The notes under the pieces were generated by a model that saw only the letters and a list, made by a program, of their open reading frames with translations, did not search any database and was not told the origin of the DNA. From positions 806,001 through 870,000 of the forward strand of contig JAJFZO010000447.1 of assembly GCA_021397835.1 (NCBI GenBank): DNA of 64,000 nt, written 5' to 3'. The stretch is from Moringa oleifera. Lineage: Eukaryota > Streptophyta > Magnoliopsida > Brassicales > Moringaceae. Made by a program: the position numbers and the translations under genes. The first letter of the stretch is position 1; each line of letters opens with the position of its first letter. This document shows positions 24,097-38,983 of the stretch, piece by piece.

Positions 24097-27000
24097 TCAA
24101 AGAGCAGGGACGCTGAGGGATCCAATGTCAAGCACTCTGGGTAATATCTGCAGCAACCCATCATGTGTAGTCAAGAAAACTAACACAACAGTGAACATAA
24201 TTACTTGCTGGGTTTCTTTCAGAAAAGATTGTACCTCACCCAGTCGAGCATTGATTTTCAACTTTACAAAGTCATCAGCCCTTGTTACACCTACATTTAC
24301 AATAGCAGTAACAGCACCTACCTCATGAGCAGCTCTGTGAAATCACCAATTTCAAAAGCTTATCAGCCATTTAAAAAAGTCAAAAGGAATTCAAGTAAGA
24401 GAAAATTACGTAGAAAGTGTTTCTTGCTTCGTCAAGCTTTGCTTAGTTTTCTATAAAAAAAAAATATCCTAAAATATTTCGTTTCCGATCAAAAAAGAAT
24501 TTCTGACAATTAATGAAACAGACTTGGGCTAATAAAATTAAGTTCATGCATTGAACTATGAAATGATATAAGGAAATATGGCCATGCTACAGCTTATTCA
24601 TCAAACAGTAGCCACGTTATTTATATTCTGTAGAAATTTGCATGGAAAGTAGTAATCTTCCCTTGTCAACCTGAACATCAAAAGTAGTAATCTGTTCCCT
24701 TGTCAACCTGACCATCATGCATCAATGAGCTAACTTAAACTCCCTTAATGTGAAATCAATTCAGCTGTTTGAACTTCCACGTAGTGGTAGCTGAAGAAAA
24801 TGAGATGAATCAGATAGACATAGTTAATTAAGGTGCAGCTTACTTAATCCAGCCAGTCCAAAGGAAAACTAAAAACTTTTCCATCTTAATTTAAATTAAA
24901 CTATTCTAGCTTGCCATCTTCTTGGGTCATCTCACTTTTCAGCTGTAGAAAATTGTAACTGAGCAACTTATGATGTTTATATTTGCTGAACCAAATATGA
25001 AAACAGACTGGCATCTGCAAATTAATCTTCATTAGCAATTGAAATTCTTTCAGTATGATGTTAAGAAACGGATAAAGAAAAAATATGCACCTGACAAGGC
25101 GATAAGCAGACATGGTCATCAAAGATGATCCTAGTACAAGAAAAGCATCACATCCTTTTGCAACTTCCATTGCCTTGTCAGCTCGATCTTTGGGAACATT
25201 GTCACCAAAGAACACAACCTTCAACGTCAGCATTAAAAGAGTTACCTCAGGTTTCATTCTTAGATATAATTCAACAAAATATGGCATGTGCATGGGATAA
25301 GTAACAGTAACAATTAACTCATATATAAATTTCCTGTTTAAGCATTTTGACAAAAAAAAGCACATGAAATCTTCCTATTAGAAATGAGGGTTTCTTCGGT
25401 TTCATGTCAAACAACATAGAAAGTCTCCCACATCAATATCATAATGGTGAAGTAGAGCTTGCTTATGTTGGTCATACTAGTTACATATGCTTATAGTTTC
25501 CCACTTCTTTTCTTTCTTTCTTGGGATAGATACTAATAGTTGGCCCTTTTGCTTTCAGCTCAATTTACCAAGCATCAGCAAAATAACCTTAGGTGACATG
25601 ATTATAAATATCTTGTGCCTCAAGATAAGTGCAGATAACCACACAGTTTGCAACATTCACAGATGTGCAATGCCATATCACATTCTTAAATTTTCTATCC
25701 TGTGTTTGTGTTAGAATTCTACAAGGACCCAGCACTACTAAGAGAGGTTTATAGACGACAGAAACGATGACTATTTATGTCTTTCCTTGCAGAATAAGGT
25801 CATCTTCACAATTTAAAATCATTTCCAGATTTTCCGATAATCTTAAATAATGTTGTATATCACAAAGGCCCTAATATTTGCAATGGTATCTCTTCAGCTT
25901 TTCAGGTCAAAATCTAGCATCCAAGGGCATTCTCATGATGCTACACCATCTGGGCAGCAGTAAATGCATGCTGACCTATCCCTTTGGGCTACTTTTAAGA
26001 GGAGCAACAACACAAATATTGGCCATTCAAGATAAATATTGTTTAAAACTAACAGCATAATAGTTATGACCTGAAATCATAAGCTCACAGGCTGGAATTA
26101 GTTACAACTACTATTATATTTTAAAGAAAAAAAAGAAATTCATCATCATATTATCATGAGCTGTTTTGGAGAATTCATTCTGAAATTAGGAAATACAGCT
26201 TTTCACATATAGAAGACTCTAATTTTGATCTATTAGAGCAAAATAACTTACATCAGGTTTTAACACTCCATTACATCTTTCGCAAGTGGGAATATGGAAG
26301 TCTTCCTCCCAGAATTTCTTGTCAATCTCTATATCACCATCAGGCCTTTTCTTCATGCCAAAGCTCTCATCTGATCCAGGGCTTCCCTGATCTAAACTTT
26401 CTATTGCTTCTGCCCACTGAAGTGAAATATTAAATCTCAATATTCATTGTCTACCCAGCAGGAAATCAAGGAAATGAAAACAATGCAGAATGAGCATACA
26501 AATTTGCAGTTATTTACAGAAGCACAAGACTCACAAGGAAAAGGATAACTGCTACAACACATTGGTGTTGATGAACAGCACAAAATTCTTTGCCCTTTCT
26601 TTTCATGGCACAAAGCATCACTTATGTACGCAAGAATGCTACAAACAAAGATCTTGCAGATGAAATAATAGACGAATAATAATATATATTTATTCATTTG
26701 GAAAGCAGCTGCTGCACAAGAAAGATAGTAATACCATTTTGAAACAACCTAAGACCTCTTCCTTCTGCAACTTGTCAAAGTTTAAAGAATATCTGGACAA
26801 TGGAAGGCATATAACAAATAAATCCAGTCCAGTTGTAAGATTACTCCATGCAGAGAATTTCAGATATCTCCAAAAGTAAAATATTGAAGAAAACCTACTA
26901 AGTGGATATGACTGTTCACTTTTTTATTTTCAAAGTCCCTCGTTCCAGTGTTAAATAACTACAACCTTGTAGTTTTCAATATTGTGAACTTCTGACCCCT

Positions 27001-30000
27001 ATTTGAGAGTAACACTACTGAAACATTTTTAACTAAGGGCCTTTTCCTATGGGTTAAAATTGAATTCAATACATGACTAGCTAAAATCATTACAAATTAG
27101 ATTCAAAAGCCAATCAACTTAAAATTAACTGTTCAAAAGCACATTCAAAAAAACTACCTTACTAGTCAGACAACAAAATTTTTACTAACAGAACTACTCA
27201 AGCATGCAAACTAACAGGACAGATCAAGTGTGAAACTTGGCCTGGAAAATTAATCCCATACTATCAAAGTTCCCAAGGGCATATCAAGTTCAGATCAGAT
27301 TCCAACAATCAAAAGAACATGATGAACATGCCTATTTGAATTGGTCAACATTTCCATGCAGCAATATAATAATGACTGATGATGATGATTACCATTTTAG
27401 GGGAAAGAACACAGGTATGAATAACTAGAAATGGGAGAATTTCTAATTGAAACATACCAAATCTGGCAAACTAATCAAGTCAACAATATTTGCATCACAA
27501 GATAGATATTCGGTGATGCATATATAACCCAATCCCATGAAGACCAGGTTCAGCCAAATATTCCCAACTTCAAACCCACAAAGCCTAACTAGCATCAATT
27601 ATTAGTCATTATTTCTTTTTAGTTTTGAAAAATAACAACTACCTGGTGCATATTGACTTTTATGTTTGTAGTTTGACTTATATGAATTAAAAATTACCAT
27701 AAAGTAGCTTCAGATCTGATCTGGGGAGTACAATAGGACCAATTCCCCATCTCAAAATTACCCAAACCCAAAAAATTCATTGACATTTAAGAGATGAAAA
27801 ATTCAAATGCAAACACCCATTGAGTTTGAGTGAGCCACCTGAGTCCCAGCTACGAGATGGGAACCAAGTTATCTATCCTGCCAAAACGTTAGTGGTCCTG
27901 AAGGTCAAGACAAATTTAGGCCGATATCGTTTGCATTTAAATTCCTACATCAGATAAATCAGGCCTATATTGGCTCACTGCTGGGAATCATATGGTCGGA
28001 GATATTAGAGATCCAATCAGTGAAACTGTTGATTAAGGCCAACTGAATAGGATGACAGCTGCCCGAGCTAATAGTGCTCATTTCCTCAATGGTTGTCAAA
28101 TATGCTCTTTTGAGGCTCCTACGATAATAATAGGATTTATGTGAAAGATCTCCAGCATCAAACATTTCCTAGTAAAGTTTCTTTTCCTGTTACTAAAACA
28201 TGAAAAGGAGAGAGCAATTGAATTTGAAATTACTTCTCCAGCTTCCAGATGAAAATAACAAACTACTAACAGATATCAAATGGGATGCGCTGATGGGAAC
28301 TACTCTACAAGACTAAGTTACATATGATCACCTTCGGATTAAGGTCCTTCAATTGGTCTTGGAACAAGTTCCGGCAGAAAGAAAAACCGCACTCTAAACA
28401 AACCACAGTATATACTGTTCCATGTATTTCAAGTGGGTTGCTCCCGGCACGATGATGCAGCCTGAGTCAGGATAATATAGATTAGCAGCTAGAAACCAGA
28501 TCAACTGCATGTTTCTCAGAAAAAGGATGCGGATCTATTTACCTGTCAACATTTTGAGTAATTATAAAATCTATTCGCCCAGCTTTTTCTAGAGATGCTA
28601 AAGCAATATGAGCTGCACCTGGCTGTGCTGCAGTAAACCTTCTCCATCCAGCATAGCTCCTTGCCCAATAGCGCCTGCGGGCCCGGCTTGAACGGAGAAA
28701 CTCCTGTAAAATAAGAATGGCAAAACTGGAGAAGCCTTGAGAAAATGGCTTATTGGATAACAAAAACAAAATTAATATATAAAATTGATTTCATTTGATT
28801 AACTATGCCAAACTTTCAAATGATTCTGCTAATTAATTTTTAAAAAAAGATACAGTTGTCGAAATTTTAGAGGTAAAAGAGAAATCAAATAGAATTGGCA
28901 TCTAGATATACAAAATACAAAATAAAAAATAAAAAATGCTCTTTAGAGCAAAATTACAAAGCAATGTAAACTCAAAGAAAAAGTGTATACTGCTACTACC
29001 AGTTAACACGCAACTTGATGTAAATTTATCATACTTCTGCATTGACATATGCCCAAAGGCATTGACATACACTCAAAGGCATCTATGGCCAGTCTACTTC
29101 ACCCAAATTACTTCATACAGCCAAAGGATGAGAAGATAATGTAATTTCAGTTAGGGTAGTGCTAAAAGTTTCGAGAACAATTTCTCCAAGTTATCCCTTA
29201 AAGGTTGCCATTCAACATAGTTGGTCCCCATCCTGATAAAGGAGAGAGCTGAGGTATACAGCTAGCATAAAACTAAAAATCCAATTATTATTAACATCAT
29301 TTCCACAGAAAGTCGAGTTAAGGCAATTTTAGCCCTAAATAGGACAGAATGAAGAAAAATGATACAAGTGGCAGATCCCAATTAGCTTGGGATTAAAGCT
29401 GAGTTGAGTTAAGTTCTCCATAAAAGTTTTTAACACAAGAATTTGCACTCGCTATTGGAAAGATAAAAGAAAGAAAAATGCATTACATTGAGTTCTTTCA
29501 AATTGTTGTGTGTCTAATTAGAAATAAACCAGACAGGGTTTCTCATAAACAGGTCCATTATGATAATCAAGTCAAGCTACAAAAAATATATTCTCCACTG
29601 GTCAAAAGACTGACCAAACACCTCCTCCCTCCCCCTCCTCCCCCCCTTTAAAAACAAAAGGGCTCCACCCAACCCAAACAAAAATGACCTAATTATTGAG
29701 GATGCACGTACACATCGCAAAGTGAAATCAATTTAAAGCGTACTTGCACACAAAAAATTATTTTTCATTAACTAAAAAAAAGAAGCAAGACCAAAGCCTA
29801 AAGTTTAAATAGATGACGTATTGCTATTTTACAATTTACAATCTTGCTGGTTATATCTTAAACAATAATAGTCGTATTGATATATGGGTTACAGAACTAA
29901 CATATGTTAGTAGAAGCCCTATTGTTCTTGGTCACCTATTCCAACTTTTGGTACTTAAATCTCTTGTTAGCAGAAGGCCCCTGTTTTTTGGTCATCTAAA

Positions 30001-32239
30001 CCAACCTTGGGTACTTAATCTCACTCTTTGACCAACCACATACTGACTATTTGAATCCTTTATCTCAAAATAATGCCAAGGTGCCAGATTCCATAGCACA
30101 TGCCTCCAAATCACCTGATGGGTAATTGGTCTGAAACCAGAACTGTAAGCTCCATTAGGACTGCAAAAAAATTATACAAGTCAATACAGCTCGTTAAGGG
30201 AAAGAAAGAAAGGAATATTCAAAAAGAAATAAGATATTGCCATTATTGAACAAGTATCCAATGGGAAACACTACATAATCCCAACGAAAAAATGCAGCTA
30301 ATGAAACTACAAGGCAAAATCCAGACACATAAGTCATGATAGGGCCTAGGAAGTCTAAAAATGCAATGATCATTTTACGACAGAAATAAATTTTAGTGGT
30401 TTTCTTTATCTAGTTGGACTCCTTTTTCCTTGTTCCTTGTCTGTCTGGACTTATGACGATATAAAGGGCATAGAGGACTTACGGTACAGAGAAAGTGAAA
30501 AGGACTCCTAAAAAATTAAAGAGAAAATTTATAGGAGGATCCTTGCCTGCATTTGAATTTGTGAATGGAATTGATGATTACTATGACACTAAGTTTTTTG
30601 ATAGTGGATTGTATGAGTAGGCAAAGGCTGAATCATGCTAAGATTTGTGTGCTTGTTTCTTGGCCTGTGTGAGGTTTGCGACAAAAGCAAAAAAAGCATT
30701 TTCTTTGCATTAGTGATAATTGCATAAAGAGACAAATAAATGTGCTGATCAGCATATACCTCACAGTCAATAGATTTTGAAGGTTGAATTTGATGTGAAA
30801 CTCTTAACTAGCAATGAAATAAATAAGAACAAATGAGTTGGGCAGATAGAAGTATTTATCTAACAGAGGATAGTGAACAAAATTACTCATAGTGAAAGAG
30901 CCCCTGAATGAGACATTTAAATGTGAATGCAAAGATAGGAACTCCAAGCAAAGAGCAAATGAGGATCACATAGATCAATAGAAGGACCACTAAGATTTAG
31001 CAGCTACTGGATGAGATAACATTTTTACAGAAATAATAGATACAAAAATGAAGGGAAATTCTAAATTCTCGATTTCCTTCAGCTTAGAAACTTGACCAAA
31101 TTGCAATTAAATTGGTTGATGTGATGTTTCTAGATCTAATAAGTTTAATCAACCCAATAGTAAGAAATAAAACCTCCTATAATCAGGAATTCCACACTCT
31201 GTGCTAATTCCAGCTCCAGTCAAAACCACAAGCTTGGTGCTGCACAATATGAAAAAATATTAGAGAGAGAGAGAGAGAAAGGAAAGAAACAGCGAAACCA
31301 ATCAGACCCAATAATGATTCGATACACTAGTTAAAAAAATATATATTTATTCACTAATGATGAGAACCTGCAAGGCAATATGGAACTCTAACAACAATCT
31401 TAATACATAGGATATCCAAAGATGACCTTTGATCAAAAAGTTGATGCAAACAATTTACATCTTCAATTCCTGGAGGATCTGAATCAGGAACCATCTTCCT
31501 GTCTCGCAATGACTTTGGAGGCGGTTGTGTTTCATTTCTTAGTGGAGCCCCAGGAACAGAAATATGACAAGATGTTTGTACAGACTTTACATGGCCCTGA
31601 TATGAGATGATTCTCCTTCTACTACTTGGTGATAGCCGACCTCTGCCACATGATTGGAAGATATCTACGACAGACAAAAGCTTGCAAGCATCCAAGATCA
31701 GTCACGTAGACCACAATAACAGACTAGTGCAAGCAAGGCCAATTATGATGTCAAAGAAATAAGTATATGACATGTTAATGCTTGCCTGTCCCAACACTTC
31801 CTAGTGCTTCCCTCAGATTTCTCGAAGCCTGCATATTCAAATTCCATAAATATTGGTATCAAGAACTCCAGAGAGACACACACAGTTATGTACAACTCCA
31901 GCCTGTACTTGAACAATTCTTTTGATTATTGCTTTCAAGCACCCAATGCTAAATAACCTACAATTAGGGGTTCAAATTATACAAGGACTGGGAAATGACA
32001 GAGGAAAATGATTAAATAACCAGCAGTGAAGTTGGTGACCAATAAATCTTGGAAGAGGAAAAAAAAAAAAAAAGAAGTCCCCAACCTGAGCTATAATTAA
32101 ATTACATGTCACAAATCAATAAGCACAGAAGTAAATAACCCAGACAAAACATTCTTGGGTACATACATAGATAGAGAGTGATAGAAAGGAAGCTTACAGT
32201 GAAGACGGATTGAAGGTGGGAAGGGAAACGCGAGAACAT
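24097..32239 (-). CDS. SRT2: NAD-dependent protein deacylase SRT2 (sirtuin class II, SIRT4-like)
   Basis: Eleven exons, listed 5' to 3' on the minus strand: 32,198-32,239; 31,786-31,828; 31,427-31,664; 31,174-31,239; 30,115-30,160; 28,543-28,703; 28,332-28,461; 26,252-26,416; 25,091-25,218; 24,235-24,334; 24,097-24,147. All phases join, giving 389 residues against about 373 in Arabidopsis SRT2. Rossmann-fold NAD site TGAGIST lies at 115-121, GIPDYRSPNGAY from 124, QNVD at 195-198, catalytic His in EIHG at 212, zinc Cys pairs at 220/223 and 287/290, LGSS at 326-329, and IVNVG at 351-355. The arginine/serine-rich first 60 residues suit a mitochondrial presequence. Intron 2 has a GC donor (ACAG/GCAAGC) with a normal AG acceptor. 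SRT2 is reported to act in mitochondria and to restrain salicylic-acid defence in Arabidopsis. Confidence 0.95.
28704..30114 (-). other. Intron 5 of SRT2 with a G-rich tract
   Basis: 1.41 kb of non-coding sequence. On the sense (minus) strand, 29,621-29,646 carries G-runs of 7, 2, 5, 3, 2 and 2 separated by single A residues. Confidence 0.7.
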
Positions 32240-33880
32240 GGTGTCGGCAATGGGTGTTGTCTAGGAAATTAGTGACATTTGATGGATTTATTTGTCTGTA
32301 TTTCCAACCTTTAAAAATTAAGGTCCTAATACATCGGATTGATGTAAAAACAGAAGTTAAAGAGGTTGCTTGGCCTCCCAATTCATGGTCGGTTAAGTTC
32401 ATTTAGTTCATGGAAGGATTTCCTCCACGTTGCATGTTTCCTGCCATCTATGTTCTTGTGAATGTGTACCAGATTTTAATGCATCTCATTTTCTAAAAGA
32501 AAAAACGAAGTATATAAAAACAAAAAAAAATTAAAAAAAATAAAGAAGAGAGTAACACAATCAAATTAAGGATTTTTAAAAAGTTTCAAGTTTTAAAAAG
32601 AATACTTTCTTTAAGAAAAGTCTTAAATTTTCGTTTTTCAAATAAATAATTTCATTATTTTTTAAATTATTTGTGAAAAATCTCTTAATTTATTAATAAA
32701 ATTAAAATTTATTGAATAAAAGATTAAAATTATAACCAAATTGATGATTTAAAATTATAAGTAAAAAAAGAACAAATTATAAAATTTTACTTTTAAAAAA
32801 TTTATTTATGAGTAAGACGATTTAAAAATTTTGAGTGTCACTATTTTTTTGATCAAATTTTAATTTTTAAAATATATAAATAAATACTAACATTTTTAAT
32901 TTTATTTAAATTTAATGATTTAAAAGTCATTTGTAATATTTTGATTTCGCAAAGAGTAAAAAAGAAATTACACAATGATGTATATAAGCCTAAACCATAA
33001 CGCATAAGTGTTTTCGATTTGCCCCAAATTGCTTAACTTATATCCCTTTTGCAATAAATTGCTCTCTCATTTTGACATTGATGATCTAAATTGAAAGGTT
33101 TAATTCTTTAAATTACAAGAAAGATACATTATTTTACTTCTTTACATTGGTTTTTTTTAATGTTTAATGTTGTCAAGGAGCATGAGAAATTTGAACTTTA
33201 GTTGTGGTCCCACAATTGTCGATACTTTTTGAAACATCAATTGTTATCATCTACTTATTATCAACTGATGAATAACCCAATATCACTACACATAAAATAA
33301 TTAATTAAAGTATATATGTTCTTAGTTAGTTACTGGTCAAATTGCGAGTTTCATTTTTTAGGTTGATCCTGAACTTCTATAGTTGTTCAATCTAGTGAAA
33401 TCAATTGAATGGATTACTTTAAGAACACATTTTTGTGTTTGCTTTAAATTAATGACTTTCGCATTTCATAGTGAGTATTGATAATGGGCAGTGGATAACT
33501 TTTATAACATATTGGACCACATATTTGTTTTATTAGAGGTTATATTTTCTCAATGTGTGTGAAATGTAGACGACATGTATAAAATGCTTGAAAAAACATA
33601 AGGGTTTTACATGTTTTAAGCATTATAAACTGTTGGAATGATTTCATTTCACTTCACATGTCACTTTCATTATGTTTTATTTCATTAACAATTGATAATA
33701 TCGATAGAAGTTATAGTTTAGATGATGTTGCTCTATATAATGATGTTGATAGTGACAGTTATTGAAAGAATGTAGAAAGAGGCAGAGGATGAAGGTATTG
33801 GTAAATTCTTTTATATCATGACTAGACATACAATGTTAAATGGCCTTAGAGAATTAGGGACTCATGGTGATCTTATGAGA
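32240..33880. other. Upstream region of SRT2 and AT-rich spacer
   Basis: The first few hundred bases should include the SRT2 leader and promoter. No confident TATA or regulatory site was recognised. From 32,500 on it is strongly AT-rich with no gene. Confidence 0.5.
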
Positions 33881-33884
33881 TGTA

Positions 33885-34916
33885 ATGTTCAAAGTCACCA
33901 AGAACATTCATGCATTTGTTGTAGAAATTATTAGGAAACAACATAGCATGAACCACACTACTTTTGTGTCTGTTGATCATGTTGCACATAATAATTTAAA
34001 ATATAATTTGACTAATGTAGCTATTAGTAATGATCTTGTGCATACTGCAACTCAACATGGTTCTAATATTGAAGTAAAGGTCAATAGTGTGGGTGTTAAT
34101 ATAGATACAAACGTGGATGTGAGGAATTTTATGGATAGTGACTATGAGATTGACATAGAGGATGATGATATGCACTTGCCAATCTTAAAGTGCTTATGCA
34201 TAACGTAGAGGTTACTAGTTTTGCTAAAGTCAATAGGCCTAATTTTGATGAGTTTGACGTTGATTACTCAGACAAGCTTTATACAACCGCACTTAGATCT
34301 AATAAGGATAATGAAGTCTAAAGTAAATATGAGTTTAATGCTAACATTGATATGGCTAACCCAATGTTTAAGGTTACCATGATATTTGGGTCACTTAATA
34401 AGGTTAGGGTGACAATTATTGAGTAAAGGAGGTTACAATATAAACTTTAGTAAGAGTAAGGCTCATAGAGTAAGAGTGGTACATAAGAATAGGCGTGAGT
34501 GGACTTTATTGGTCTCTTAGCTAGAAAAAATATATTCATTTGCTGTAAAAACATGCCACTTTGTAATAAATTACTTCATAACAAATTGATCATTGTTATA
34601 TTGATTATAAATAAGTATATGGACTTCTTTTTAAAGGGATTTGAAGGTTAAGATAAGTTATTTGATAGAAGCCGTAAAGCAAACTTGATTTGTGATGTAG
34701 AGCTAGACAATATCTATGATGAAGATATATGGCTCTGAATTACACAAGTATAAAAGGTTAAAAGGCTACTATGATGAAATCAGAGCACAAAATCTAGGGA
34801 AGTCATTGATTTTAAATTTGATAAGTTACCTCTTACTAGTAGGTATTAGATATATTAGAACTCAATGGTGGAGATTCATGTCTGATCAATATAAGATGTG
34901 TTTTGATTTTTCTTAA
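33885..34916 (+). pseudogene. Second MULE transposase remnant, N-terminal half
   Basis: An open stretch of 107 codons (33,885-34,208) ends in an acidic segment, FMDSDYEIDIEDDDMHLPIL, like the acidic linker of plant MuDR transposases. Following frames give ANPMFKVTMIFGSLNKVRVT, then a HRVRVVHKN/WTLL-like block and FAVKTCH. The last open stretch (34,716-34,916) reads YKRLKGYYDEIRAQNLGKSL, corresponding to the LWDYC.ELRRTNPGS block of MULE transposases. Stops and frameshifts break it throughout and the DDE core is absent. Confidence 0.6.
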
Positions 34917-37900
34917 ATATTTACAACTATCTACAAATGTGTAGAGAATTCATTTCTATGCATAATGTGTTTTTGCAATTCTTTTTATGTTTATGCAAGA
35001 ACTTGTACTTGCATTTGAAGAACTTGTCATAACAGTAGATGTTGTTTTTATGTCAAATATTTGTATGGCAATTTTCAAAACTAGTTCAAAGTTAAGTTCT
35101 TCAAAAACTTGATGTATTTTGCTATAAGAGCCACAACATCTATTTAGTTCAATACCATAATGCATAAACTTAAAACTCAAAACTAAAAAAAAAAGAAAAA
35201 TTAAAAAATGTGAAGGTTAAGGTTAGGTTATGAGTTCCTGTTTGATCTAGAAGAGTTAAATACCAAGTTCAATCTTAAAAAGAGTAGTAGTAGTTGATTT
35301 GAACTAGATAAAGTTACAATTGCATCAAGTGAGATCTCACTGGTATCTCATACACACATGCAGTTAGTGCAATTTATTATCAAAAATAAAGATAATGGTT
35401 TATATTGATATTTGTTACCATAAAACCACATATCCTATGTGTTATTATTACTTAATTAATTGGCTTGAATTAATAGTCACAAAATAGTTTGGACTCACTT
35501 TAACCAGTTATCAGAAGACTACCTAAAAGGCTTATAAATCAAAAGAGAAAAGACACTGATGAAATCCAAAATCAAAGTAAGACGTATAAAAAGAATTATC
35601 ATGTCATGTGTGGTTATACAAAAAGATTAGATATAATGCTTGTTCATGCAAATATGAAATCAAATAGATATGTTTCATTGATAGTTATTCTAACACTTGT
35701 TGTTTTTTGTTAGTTGCAAATTGATTTTATAATTTATTGTAGAAATAAGGGCAAGTTAGTGAGAACGACACCAAAGAAGTAGTCATAGAGTTTAGGACAC
35801 TAATAATAATTCCTTAATAGATAATTGTTCTATGCAATTGAATTAAACTTACTAATATAGATGGGTTAACTCATATATGTTCTTATAGAGTAGCATGCAG
35901 TTAAATACATGTGGTTTACATTTATGGCAGCAGGTGAATCAGCCTAGGTTCTTTATAGTGACAGTATATATTTTTGTCTATATTTTAATTTATTTATTTT
36001 ATTTTTATTTTAAATGATGATTTTGTTTTAACTTTTTGTAGGGACAACAACCATCCAGTAAAGCATCAACATCTATTGGGGGGATTTATGGTAAGATGGT
36101 ATAATAACTCCATATCGACAAATATAGTGATTGCTCAATGTATGTTCAACTTAACCCTTATTCTAGCCAACAACCTACTAAAGCCAGCCACCCAAACGCC
36201 CATGTGACTAACCCAAATATCCATGCTAACTACCCAAGTAGACAAGCCAACCATTCAACCACTCAAGCCAACACTAGTATCATCTAAGTTATCACCTCAA
36301 CCACTTGAGTTTTTTACCCAACTACTTAGAGCATCACCTTACAATGCATCCACCATTATCTAGGATTGCAACACCTATAACCTTAATTAGATCGAGGACA
36401 CAAGACTTAAGATTTAAAACTGTTGTTGTGAAGAGAGGAAAAACAGCCTAGTTATTTATATGAAATTTGTTTTTCTATTTTGATTTTGGAACTTGTGATA
36501 CATTTTCATTGTATATTTTGAATTGGCATTAAGCATTTTTTAGTTTAGAACTTATGAAAGAATGAACAGTAGTGTAGTTTGGAATGTAAAATCAATAACA
36601 TCACTAATGTTTTGTTTATTTAAGATTAATGCAAAATATACTTATATTGAGGAATTTAATATTACATTGTTTAATAATGCAAAAATTTGTTTCTTTGTAT
36701 AAGGTGTTGTTTCTTTAAGTTAAATTGATACTTTCAATTCATTAATATTATCATTGTTGAATGTATTTTGAGTTTGCTAAATATTGAATGGACTATTACA
36801 ACCATAGTCACCAATCAATATAATTAAGTAATTTATTCAACCAAAACACATTCAAGCAAGATTGATAATACAAAAGATATTATAATTAAATATTTAATCA
36901 CTGATAATAAATATATTCATTATTCAAATATAATTAGCATAATAACATTTATCAATTGATTATCTTGTTAAATACATTATACACTAGTTAGCTATGACAT
37001 CATTTTCTTATTTTTTATTCTATTATAATACAAAATCAATATTATTATGGTCATAATCTAATAAGATTATAACAAGCCTCCAATTAAAAGTAAGTTGATA
37101 TTGTAGCTTTCAAAACTGAGTTAACAACTATGGATAAATTATATTTTTGAATTACATATAGAGTTGTCAGACTAAATAGCTACAGTAACCATATTTTTGC
37201 ATCAAAACAAAATAATGTACTATTATCAATAGACAATCTAATTAGTATAAGTAAAATCATGTGCAAACTAAACAATTTTGTCTGATTAAACCTTGTGAAC
37301 AAGAAATTTTAAAAGTATTAACCCTAAATCTATAACATTAATTTGAAAAATCAAATGAATTTGCAATGTCAATCATGTTTGAGTTGTTGATAATATTTGT
37401 TGCCTCTATATTTACCTTTAAGTATCATTGATACTATATGCAAGGACTATTGTTTAAGAACAATAAAGAGTATATTATAAATATATTCTAGTGTCAATCA
37501 TACGAGCATCTATTTTTAGATACATATAGTTAGCTATCTGTTAAGCAAACTTAATTAATACTTATATAAAAGTTAGAATATATCTTACCTAAAAAAAAAT
37601 AACTGTCTTTTTTAAAATTTCATCACATAAAACTTGCATAAGAAGCTATGTGGTGAGCATAGAGCTAAATATTCTTCTACATATAAATCTGCATCAAATA
37701 ATAGATACAACAATTATTTTTAACATATAAATTTATGATCCTATTATTAATGATTATATTAAAGATAGTTTTCCCAATGAAAAACCTCTTATGCATTTTC
37801 AGAATGATTATTGACATCTAATGCCAATAATCATACCCATTGCCCATTAATCAAAGCTTAGATACTACTGTGCATAAAATCAATATTCAATGCATACAAC

Positions 37901-38960
37901 TTGAGAAAAGTCAATGAAAACAACAAATTAAACTCAAGTTACATATAATATTCTTCCTGCAACCTTAAAACCTTCTTCTTGAGTTTTTTATTATCCATGA
38001 GATATATAATTTCACCCTAACAGTGCAATGACATAATGAAATATAATATGACAAATCCTCACTCTCCATTAATGAATTTAGCTTCAATCCGTATATATTT
38101 CATTCTTTAACTCTAGATATCACCTCCAATCGAATCTTTAATTGAAAAATCATGATAAATTTAAAGCTTCATTCTTTGTTTTTTCTCTTTTCGAGCAATA
38201 GTTAATTAGGATTTATGGAAATAAATCGAGAGAATTAAGCAAGACGTGATAAAAGAAATTACCTTACAAAAACCAGTAATTTAAATGATGTTTGATATTA
38301 GGGTTCAATTTAAACGAAATTAAAACATTACGATTTATTTAGATACATTTTGAAAGTTATGTTTAATTAGAGTTAGAAATGACAAAACTCAAGATTTTAA
38401 GTGACTTTTATCCTTTATTTATTTATTTGTTAATAAGAAGAAAAGTATCTAAAAATCCTATAATTACATATATTTTTTATTTCACACTTCAAGTATTAAT
38501 TGGATTAATTTTACATATGATGTTTTCATTTAGTTCAATTTAGACTTTATCAAAAAAAATTCAAAAATTATGAATATTTAAACTAGAGATATTATATAAT
38601 GAATTTTAAATTGAAAACTTTGTCATTAATATAATGATATATTCAAGCTACCATCATAAAATATTAAAAATATATTTTTTTATTTTACACTATCCGAACT
38701 TTAAAAATTCATAAAAAGTAAAGCAAATTCCCCTTTTAGCATAAAATCACCTTGTTTCTACAAAAATAAACCAAAGTAATATTTTGCATTTTTTAGCACT
38801 TAATTTTCTAGTGATATATTTAAGTAACTTTCTGTGCTAACACAAGCTCATACTACTTATGTCACTAAAGGCCTTTATCTTCAAAGCCATTAACTCAAGC
38901 TTACCCCCTATTAACCTCATGCCACCTCTTAGCTAGTTTTTCTCTAATGTTAACACATCA
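34917..38960. other. Gene-free AT-rich region
   Basis: No intact gene. 36,040-36,290 on the plus strand reads QPSSKASTSIGGIYGKMV, then a Pro/Ser/Asn-rich stretch with stops, which could be the tail of the MULE remnant upstream (inference). A copy of the dispersed AT-rich repeat lies at about 38,520-38,710. Confidence 0.5.
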
Positions 38961-38983
38961 AGGTGAGTAGGGACTCTTTAATC

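Noticed and set aside
29370..29420. CAATTAGCTTGGGATTAAAG phrase, like the 3' end of some plant SINEs
   Set aside because: No RNA polymerase III A/B boxes, simple-repeat tail or target duplication could be defined, so it was not annotated as a SINE.
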